The position numbers and the translations under genes are program-made. 64,000 bases of DNA from Eutrigla gurnardus (taxonomy: Eukaryota > Chordata > Actinopteri > Perciformes > Triglidae), in contig OY741268.1 of the NCBI GenBank assembly GCA_963514095.1, positions 25,743,657 through 25,807,656 of the forward strand, given 5' to 3'. The notes under the pieces are model-generated. The model made no database searches, was not told the origin of the DNA, and was given only the letters and a program-made list of their open reading frames with translations. Shown here in pieces: positions 35,227-45,500 of the stretch. Numbering within the stretch: position 1 is the stretch's first letter; each line of letters opens with the position of its first letter.

Positions 35227-36267
35227 TGGAATTTTATTTTTTTAGCTGAATGAGGTTTTACCATCACATCCGGGATTATCCACAAACCACACCGAGGTTA
35301 CAAATTCTTCATTCTATGGTGACGTCACCGTTAGAGGCCACAGGAGCATGTTAGCATTTAGCACGTTAGCCAGACCCGCCGTGCCACAGCTGTTCAGCTC
35401 ACAGATACCGTGGTGATGCGTCATGAGGAATCAGTCATTAATTAAGGTCGATGCCGCTTCCCAGGTACAGTAACGCTGATTAATGACGAGGCCGCCTGTG
35501 ATCCTTAATTGTTTAGTGCTTGATTGGGCCTGAAGTGGCCCAGTGACATTCATGAGGTATCATTTCCGGTATCACCTGCTGTGTCATTGCAGCTTCCGCT
35601 CTGCTGCATTTTATCAGGACTTTTCATTTTGATTCTACTCCGTTTCTACAATGACTGATTTTTTTTACTTGTGACAGTAAAAGTAAGTAAACACTCCCTA
35701 TTTTTTCTTCAATTAGGAAGACATGTTGTAATTACTGTAGCCGCAGTGAGTCACGTAAAGCTTAATAATGTCTGGATGATGAATATTACTACCGGAGTTT
35801 GGCCTGAAGCAAACACCGGAGATGACAGGTAGAAATCTGCACAGTCAGACAGGTAGGCGCCCCACCTAGTGGAGAGAGGGACGTCTGACGTCCAACCGCC
35901 AAACACGGAGTATTATGCTGGGTGGTTGCTATGCAACGCGGTGAATGCCGGAAGGCACGGTTTCAGGTGTTCTCTTATCTCCGCTCCTCTTGCTTCACCG
36001 CTGTCACAATCAGCACACACGTGCGCGCTGCGCGTGACCCCGCCCACTTCCTTCCTGGAGTAAATGGCCTTTTATGGGCATTGATCTGAGCGCTCAGGTA
36101 ACCTTTGTGATACAGTGGAGTTATTTTTTTGGGGTCTCTTGTTAAACGACACTTCACAAAGATGTGTTTTTTATGGTCTGTCATAATCACACTCATAACT
36201 CAGATGCAATCTTCCTCAGGATGAAAGTCGGTGATCCTTTGGTTGCACACAAGTTATGTAGTTTATG

Positions 36268-36345
36268 GCAATGATTCCCAACCTCAGGGTCGGGACCCCT
36301 CCCAGTTGGTCACAAGATACATCCAAAGGTTGCAAGATTACTCTG
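36268..36345. mobile_element. hAT-like DNA transposon remnant
   Basis: CAATGATTCCCAACCTCAGG followed by GTCGGGACCCCTCCCAGTTG and GTCACAAGATACAT resembles the CAGTGGTTCCCAACC...GGGTCGGGACCC...GGTCGCAAGAT ends of hAT elements common in vertebrates. The other end was not found. Confidence 0.35.
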
Positions 36346-36640
36346 ATTTTCTCTTCTTTTTTTTTCTTGAATTACTTAAAATTATTCATAAATCTGAGAT
36401 GCTAAGAGGGCAACATTTCTCTCAGGTGGAACTCATAGATGCACACAGCCTGTGACACAAGTGGACGCCGCTACAAACCAGCACAGGTGTTGTGAAAATG
36501 TATTTATTTGTTGGTGACCTTTCTGAGCCGGCCTCTCTATGTTCACTGTTAAGGGTTCCAGCCAGACAGAGGTTACTAATATCCACGTCTGACAGGGACA
36601 CACTCACCTCATGATCCGGTTTCCTCCCTTTGATTTATAC

Positions 36641-36657
36641 ATCACACACACACACAC
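36641..36657. repeat. Short (CA)n microsatellite
   Basis: Eight CA units. Confidence 0.85.
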
Positions 36658-39020
36658 ATGCAGGCAGTCACGGACAGACTGACTGACACACAACACGCTC
36701 CTTCATTTGTCTGTGAGTCGGAGACACAGTCATCATCGGTTAGAATTTCACTTTTATTAACTGTTGACATCGAATGTCTGGCCGCACAAGCAGAGGGCAC
36801 CCGCTGGAAAATGTCAGGAAGCACATTACACATTTTATTCCAAACAACTTACTTATCATCACTGAAAACTCTGCTCTGTTATCTAGTCGCCGGGCCCATG
36901 CCACCCACTCTTTTCTAAATCGCTGATACCAGAAAGACAATGTGGAGAGGACTTTTTTCCATCAGCCAATCAGCCCCCCCCAGTGGGTCCACATCAAACG
37001 TTGGCTCCGGGAGTCAAACCCACCCACTCACTCCTGGGTGCGGCATGCATGATGGGGCGCCTACATCGCGTGTGTCCTCACTTTGTGGGGTAGAAAAGAA
37101 AAAAAAAAAAAAACGATCACAAAACCATAACAATAACAGACGCACTGGAAAGAGCCGTCCCGGTGATGTCATGGCGTCTGTTTAGTGTGTGCATTTGATT
37201 GGAATTCAGCGTAGTCACAGATGATGAAGGAGGATGCGTCTGGAAAATGATGATTAATGTTAAATTATTATTTGAGAGAAAGCTACATTATTATAGTGAT
37301 ATACTATTTTGCAAAACACTTGTTGTAGTACAAGTAAGTTAAAGCCATCAGCACTGTCCTGAAGGGAAGATAGTCTAATTTTGGAGACAAATACATACAG
37401 GTGGAGGAGGTTTGGTGGATTCTTTTTCGTTAATTATTGCAGAAGAGGTCTTTTTTTTTCGGATTAGGGGTCTGGGTTTGGGTTTTACTCAGAAAAGATG
37501 GCCTCTTGGAACAGACCCAAGGTGTGTGGAAGTGTGTGTGTCTGGAAAAGATTTAGCATTAGGTGTGCCGCTAGGTTTATACGTGTGTGTGTTCCTAAGG
37601 TGTGTCCGTAATCATTATCCCGGTTGTGACAATACAGGATCAAGGCAATAAACGACATGGCTAAACATTCCATTTGACCAGCAGGAAGTCGCCCGGTGCT
37701 GGATTGAGTCCAAGTTTATTTTCTGCCAGCAATCAATCAACAATTTGAATTGAATTGAGTTTAGTTGGACCTGTGGTGCTATCGCTAGTGTTTTTGTTGT
37801 TACATGCTGTCGCTGAGCAATGATTATGTTTTTACTGATGATATAGGGGGCCGCCTTTCTTCTCACTAATGATTTGCCATAATTACACGAGTTCAGTGTC
37901 CTCCTTAGTAACACATTGGCTGTTGTGAGAGACATCACAGCCTCTCTCTTCTGATTCAGTCAGCATTCCTAACGATAAGCGGTTTCAGGACCACATACAG
38001 ACACCACACATTTTGCCAGGTGCAGCCCGTGTTATGGCCCCTCCAGATGTGTCCCTTTGGGTTACTTCTTTCATGAAACAGTGGTTTGTTCAATCAGGCA
38101 CATGCACACACCAGCACCCCCCACCTCCCCCCTCCCATCTCAGCTACTGGTCAGACCTCTCATTATTTTTACTGCCATCCACATCAAAGAAAGGGGAGAC
38201 CACTTTTGTCCCTCTGTGCTAACAAATTGGGCTCTGGTTTCAGTTAAAAGGGTCAGGTTTTGATTAGGAGATCATTAAACTGGGTCTTCTCAGGAGAGGC
38301 TGGTCGATTTTGACATACCTTCAGGATGGGACTTCCTGTGCTGCTCTGATGGTCTGTGGCACCCTCGAGTGGTCAGGGTGGTATAATGCACTGCTACAAG
38401 TTCACAGTCACATACAGGGAGCACCTCTTCTATACTGAATATTAATGGTTTCTGTGGCTTACAATAGTAATGATGAGTTAATAACTTTTTTCAATAATGT
38501 CCATGTCATTTGACCTAGTGACTCCAATTCAGTGTAAAAAAACACTGATGTAGTAACATTAATGAAGCAGTTTTGCTGTTGTGATAGTGATAGCGCCCTC
38601 TTAAGGCAAAGAGATAAAGAGCTGAGGGGTCAAACATTTGATGCATTATAGTGGAAATATCTTGCAATAACTTCTTCTTACACAATTTATCACGGAAGTC
38701 TTTGCATCTTCAGGTGTAATTGGAAATGAGAGTGTTTCATTGATTGTTAAAACTGATATTTGTTGCAACATTGTAGCCTCTTTTATATGGCATATATTTG
38801 TAAATGTGGTGCATTGATGTAGTGTGACAGTACCATTTTCTGTGCACATGCATGTGAAACTCTTAGTCACTTTAAATTAGGTCTTAAAACTCTCTTTAAT
38901 TATATTGACTAGCCTAGGCCTATTTACATGATCTCACTAAATAAATAGTGAACTATAGAACAAATTTATAGACAAATAGACGAAGGCATGAGAGGACAGA
39001 TCCATTCCTATGTGACATAT

Positions 39021-39026
39021 TTTATT
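39021..39026 (-). terminator. Polyadenylation signal of the prob1-like gene
   Basis: TTTATT on the plus strand is AATAAA on the minus strand, about 500 bases after the stop codon. The whole 39027-39529 interval is AT-rich and reads as the 3' UTR. Confidence 0.5.
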
Positions 39027-39529
39027 GGCATTGTTGTAGCAGACATCATGTGCACAAACTCACTCATCCAAGAATCGAGAAACACAATAATAAAATAAAT
39101 ATGAGGTTCTTTCAAAACAGTGTTTTCAAGTTTTTTGGAGATATTTGTTGTTAAAGTACACACACCAGTAAATCAGTAAACCCATTGATTTGTAGTGCCT
39201 TAGCCTTACTGGTGAACTTACAATATGATATTACCCTGTATCAAAAGTGACAAAAAATTGTAATAGATCATTTTAGATTTAAGAAAACCTCATAAAAAAA
39301 AGTTGTTACTCTCTTGTGTTTTCAAAACAGTTAACGCAAGAATCATATATCTTTTAAAGCAGCGTAGCACGGAACAAGCAGCAGCAAATAAACAACAACC
39401 AAAGAATTGCTGTCTTAAAATGCAATGTGAAAACTCAAATAACATTACAGGCTAACATTAGACACCCCCTTTATACACTGTGTATTTAAAACCCAACGGG
39501 CTCCAGGACGGCGGCCTCTGTCCTCTATT

Positions 39530-42500
39530 TCAGGACCTTTTCCCCCCTGATGGGGGCAGGTTGGGGGGATGTTTGTGGTAATAGTCTGGTGGAGTCGGAT
39601 TGGGGCTCGCATTCATCCCTGTAGGGACATAATACATACTGTCCAGGTAGTTCTGGTCCAGTGGTGGATGGTTATGGGGCTCTGGCTTGGGCCCCTGACC
39701 AGAGGTATTCCTGTAGCCGATCCCAGGCCCACCTGTGTGCATTGACGCAGCGGCAGAGGCCTCGGGATATCGGGGTGGCTGTGGCTGAGCCTGAGCCTGG
39801 GGGTGGGCTTGGGGAGGAGGAGCTGCATAGGGCATGTATTGTGGAGCAGGAGCGTACATGTTGGGGTTGTGGAGAGATGGGTAGGGGGCCGCTGAGGGAG
39901 GATACAGGCCTGAATGTGACATCGCTTGCTGCGGGATGAGCACTTCCACATACTGGCCGGTCTCTGGGTCAAACAACATTTTCCTCAGCGGCTGCACAGG
40001 CACCTCAATGTAAAAATACTTCCCTGTCTCGGGATCCAATAGCACTCTGCGAGGCGTCTGACCATAGTTACTCTCTGAGTACAAACTGGAGCTGTCACCC
40101 CCATAGTCGGAGCCATAGGAAGGCCCCAGGCTTTGAGGGCCACACAGGTACTGGGGATCCATGGGGGGAAGGGCAGGAGAGTGGCTGTGGCCAGGATCGC
40201 CATAAGGAACCCCAGCTATGCTTGGCGGCTGTTGCTGGGGGGATCTGTGGACAGTGGCTCGTCGAGGGTCAATATGCTGGGGTGGGGGCAATGGGCGGTC
40301 GGGGGGGCAGGCCTGCATAAGTGAGGGGTGGGGAGGGCAGGGAGGAGGCTGGTGGAGAGGCTGGTACATGGCCGGTGGCTGGCTCGAACCAAGAGGGCTA
40401 GGTTTGGGAGAGCCGTGCTGGTAGCTCATTGACTGAGGGTCAGGTCTGCATTGGTGTGGGCGGAGTGGGGGCTGAGCCACCTGGTAAGGTAGCGCCTGGC
40501 CTGGAGAGTGTGCAGGGGCAGGAGGGGTGAGGTTATGGGGGCTGCGGTGATGATGAGGAGGGGTGAGACCGGGGTGGGAAGGGCAGCCAGCCGTGCAGGA
40601 GCAAGGAGGAGGGCGGGAGGAGGGCTGATAGCGATTTGACCTCCTATGGGTCAGATCTGGGAGCAGGAGGGGACTGAAGCTCTCTCTTTCATCGTAGCTC
40701 GGGGGGTCATCTGAGGCGTAAAAATGCAAGTCATCTGCCCTTTGGGTGCGTTCGCTGGAGAGTGATCGGCGGCACGGCTGGTGTGTGTATCCCGGCACTT
40801 GTGTTGTGGAAACAGCTGCCCGTTGTATTGTGTTGTGTGAAGTTACCGGCATAGCTTGCTCATGAGCGTATGCCGTTCTGGGATACTGTGGTTGGCTCTC
40901 TGGTTCCATTATAGCTGACTGGCTTGGCTGGTTGGCTCCAGCTGAGTCAGATCCAGGGACAGGGTTCGCTTTGGGGTCACACACGGGACCTGGAGGTGAG
41001 GTTAAACCTGGCCCCGTGGATGAAGGTGGAGCCGTAGCTAAGGTTGTGGGTCTTTGTGTATATCTAGAGCTGGGAGGCAAGGCATCTGGCTTTTGCTGCT
41101 GACCTCTGTCATTCGACTCCTCCGTCTCTGATGATGCTGCTGACTGGTTCGAGAGGCTGGTGATGGCGGTTGCTGCCGGTTTGCAAGGTGGAGGTTTGAG
41201 GCTGGACACTGCAGACACAGCTAGCTTTCTTGTATAGTTTGATGTGGACTCGCTGGAGATCTTTCTATAAATTGTCGGCGAGGACACTACAATTGTTTGA
41301 GGCCTCTCCTCAACTTGCGGTTTTACAGTCGATGTTGTTGCTGACGGTCTCTGTGCTTCACCCGGCATCCCTCCTAAATCGGCAGGTTTAAATTTGCAGC
41401 TCGGTTTTGGAGGCACTGCTGGAGAGGTTTTAGCTATGGATTTAACTTCAATGGTTTGACGCCTGCTACTTCCTGGCGTCTCTTGTTTCTGTGTTTCTTT
41501 AGACAGCGACTTAACCTCAATCGGCTGCGGTCTGAATCTCCTTACTGCAGGGGACCGTGGGGGGAAAGTCGGATCTAGTCTTTTCACAGCTTCAAAATCT
41601 CCAAGTTCCTTCTGTTTGGCCGGAGGCGGAGTTAGCTCCTGCGTACTCCTTAGCGGAGAGGCACTATTTTGCTTTGCTGTATCTCTTACTATAGGCCTAG
41701 TGCTAACTCCCTCATCTTCTCCGGTTTTTGTCGGGGTGTCTGTGTAGTCAGACGCTGCCGAGGGGCCGGACATGGTGGACGAGGAAGAGAACGTCCTCTC
41801 TCTGTGAGACTCGATGCGACCTCCGTCTGTAGGAGTCTGAAGGGGGATCTCCAGGCAGTTCACATGCTTACGCGGAACCTCCTTATCTCCTGGTGGATTT
41901 TGGCTGTCACCCACCACTGCTCCGATGTCAGCCTGGTAGCCTTTCTCCTTTAATAACATGGACACTGAGTGGCCACTGCTGACAGGGTTGCTGCCGGGGG
42001 TTCCAGGTGAAGGTGGGGCAGCTTGGGCCTGGAGTAGGGTGGGGATCTCTTCCTGAGCTGGAGATGCAGGTGTCTTGGTCTTGGTGGATCCATCCCGTAT
42101 CAACACTACTGCAGTGGACACCTCTCTTTCCTTACTGGGCTGTTTGGGGAGGCTCCCGAGCATCGGAGGTTTTCTGTCTGTTCTAACCACTGTGGGTTTG
42201 TCCTCGTCATGCATATTTATCATATTCTCTTGTGTTTCTGCAGCCGTTTTTTCATCATGTTGACCTCCTGTTGTGTTAGTCAGTGTGTTTGCATTGGAGG
42301 CTGATTCCCTGCTTACCTGTGTGACGAGCTTCGGAGAGGCCTGGGGTTTGTCTCCTGGGTTCTCTGAGTCTTTCTTGCTGCGCAACATTTTATTTTTGTC
42401 TTCTTTCAAGCAAACGGCCTTGTATTGTATTTGCATTCGCTGTGGACAAGACAGAGGGCTTCCTTTGCTCTGAAGAGGTGGAGGCATGGAGTCTCTTACC

Positions 42501-45500
42501 TCCTCTTTTGGTTTCTCTTTCCTCTCCACCCTGACCTCCTCTTCCCTTTCCTCCCTCCTTTTCTCCTGCCTTACCTCCCTCTCATCTTGTGCTATGACTT
42601 CTTCCCTCCTTTCCTCATTGAAAATGTCCATCCTTTCTTCATCCACATTTGATGGCATTGCAGCACGAGTTCCCTTGAAGGACAGATTATATTTATTTTT
42701 TACAAGCCGCCTCACATCTCTAACTTTGTGAATGGGGGCCTTTGCTTTATTATTTCCTTCTTCCTCCTCTGTCTTCTCATGTACACCAGGCTCCAATATT
42801 TCCTCCTTTATATCTGGCGAATAAGCCTCAGGTTTGCTCTCTGCCTCGGGTGTGAGACAGACATTTAGGGAGGTTTTCTTTTTCCCCGTGGCTTTGAGTG
42901 AAATCTCCTGTGTTTGTGACATGTAGGCACCCTTGGCACTGCCTTGGAGTTGTTTATGGTCCTCTGTGTTTTCACATTCCTGCTCTCTGTTTGTCACCCT
43001 GACCCGCGGGCTGCTGGCTGCCGGGGGAGAAGGAGCTCCCGAGGTCCCGGCAGTGGTATTTGCTGAGTCATGACCCTTCCTTCCGTCCCGCGATTTACTG
43101 TCATCTGCTTGTTGTCGTCCAGTTGTCGTCTGTTTACTATCAAGTGGCACTTTCAATTGCGATCTCATTTCATATCTTAATGAGGCTGCCGCTCTGCTTT
43201 GGGAATCTGCCTCCTCACTCTCGGCCTGTGAGAAGTTAACACTTCGGCTGCTGCTAGATGAACTTGGCCTGTTACTGGATCTCCCTGCAAAGCTTTTCGG
43301 TGGCTTGGCTTCATCCTTTGTGCTTGCTTCTCCTCTCGCAGGGAGACCCTCGGATGAAAGACTACAATCTGACTGAAGGCTGGAACTCAGATTATGCGGG
43401 TCAGGTTTTGGGGACTCTTTGAGCTGTGCCGCTGCACTCTCTGTTGGTGGGCTGTCCTCAAAAGTGGGGCCTCCTTCTTCTGCTGCCAGGTCATCAGGTT
43501 GTTTGTCAACACTCTGCATCTTCTTGGACAACACGCTCTTGATGAGACAAGTGGCCATTTTGGTTTTAGTGCATGTTTCATCCAAAGAAGTCGATTTCTG
43601 GAGTTTGGATTTTCTCTCTTTTTGTTGAATGGGCTCAGGGCTGCGCTCGGAAGGATAGCATTCTTGCATCTTTGCTGGTGTACTGTGTTGTCTTAAAAAT
43701 GTCTCTCTGGAATGACTCTCTAGAGAGGGGCTTTCTCCCATAACTGGTAACCCTGGGCTGCTATTTTCACTGCTCTCATCTTGCTTCCCTTCAGCATTAC
43801 TCCTTCTCTTCAGCTGGATCTGTCTTTTTGGCACTCCTCTTCTCGCTCGCCTGGAGTCCTCTCTTTCCACGGCCACGTCTACGCACTCAAAGCTGCCCAT
43901 CTCATAGCGCCTCGATGGATCGAGACCATCTGAGTTGTAGCAAGGTGGATGCTGGAAGGAGAGCTCATCATTGTCCAGCTTGGGAGCAGAGCCCCTGAAG
44001 TCAGCATAGGCTGGCCAGGCGGCGCTGACCCCAGCCGGGCTCTCCTGCGTGGATGGTTGAGAAATGTTGGTAGATGAGCGGTGGCTGGAGTTGTACATGT
44101 CGAGGTAATCTACCTCCGGGCTTGACAGGCTGCGGAAAGCTGAGTCTGTAAACCACTTCACCTCATCGTCCGCCTCATCAAGCTCGCTCCCCATGCTGGA
44201 GCTGGAACTCCGGCAGGGCCTGTTTGCGGCCACGCGTCCGGGAACGCCGCTCTTGTTGCGGGTTGCAGGAGGTTGAAGCCGTCTGCCGGGTCTGAGCAGA
44301 CTCTGTTGTTGCTGTAGCTGTCTGGTGGCAAGCAGGTTCTCTGAGCAGGAATGCACTGTTGGCAGTCCCTGACGGGTCTCTCTGCTTGTGGGAGCTGCAC
44401 TGCGACTCACAGGACCTTTTCTATTCCTGGCATTGAATGACAGCTCAACCTGTTCCCCTCTGTAACTGGCGTCCCCCTGCATGCCCTTCCCCTTTTCAGG
44501 AACCCGCTCCTCCCTCTTCTTCCCCTCTCTCTCCATCTCCCTATCCCTTTGCCTCACCCTGTCCACCTCTCTATCCTCCTCCAGCCGCATTTCCCTCTCT
44601 ATCTCCAATTGCCTACCTTGCCTGACCCAATGGGCCTGGCTATTATTGTCAACATGGGAAATATTGGGGCTTCCCCTGTTTGTCTTTAAATGACCACTGG
44701 GCGAGGATGCCACGACCTGAGAGGGGCTCCGGCTCATGTTCTGCCACTGTCTGTACGGTTTCTCTGGGGCTATGATGTGGACAGGTGTGAACCTTGTGAG
44801 TGGCGGAGAGGGAGTCCGCCTTCTGTTTACATGGTGGGCCATGTCGTCCGTTTTCCTCTCTCGGTTTTCACGTCTTACTTTGGCCGACGGCTGTTTTCTC
44901 GCAGTCTCAGGTGTACAAACTGATTTTAATGAGCCGCTGCTTTCAGAAGTTAGGGAATAAGTGGTGAATTGATGCGGGGGGGTTTCCAGTCTCTGCACAG
45001 GTGAGTTAGATGTAGCCCTGCGGACAAGTGAAATATTTGGACTCCTGTCCGTAGAGACTAGAAGATTCGGGGAGGGAGACTTGATTTTGATGGGGGTGTT
45101 ATTAAAAGTGTCTTCTTTCTGAACAAAGGTGGGGCCAATATTTTGTTTTTCCTCTGGGAAGATGGAGGCTACACTTGAGTTATCCTGAAGGCTTGATTCA
45201 CTCTCTCTGTTTTGTTGTTTGAGTAAACTCTCTGCCCTTTTCTCAGCTAAGAAAGGTGAAATAGATACAGGTGATTGAACTACCGCCGCTGGTGAACTGC
45301 TTTTGATTTCAGCTGATTTGTCGCCTAATTCAAATGAGGGAGACACACTCTCTTTTGCCAAATGGGTTGGGTACTGTTTATCTGTAAAAGCAACTGAAGA
45401 GGTCTCCTCCTCAACCTTAGGTGTATTTCTTAGAGGAGGAGTTGCTGGTTGGGACCTCTTCCCAGGAGATAGTGCGGCCGGGGACGGATCTCTACTTCTG

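Larger units (their letters stand above)
35230..38990. other. Gene-poor region between the minisatellite and prob1
   Basis: No supported exon. Contains a probable hAT-like remnant (36268), a short CA tract (36641-36657) and an A run (37089-37113). Confidence 0.5.
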
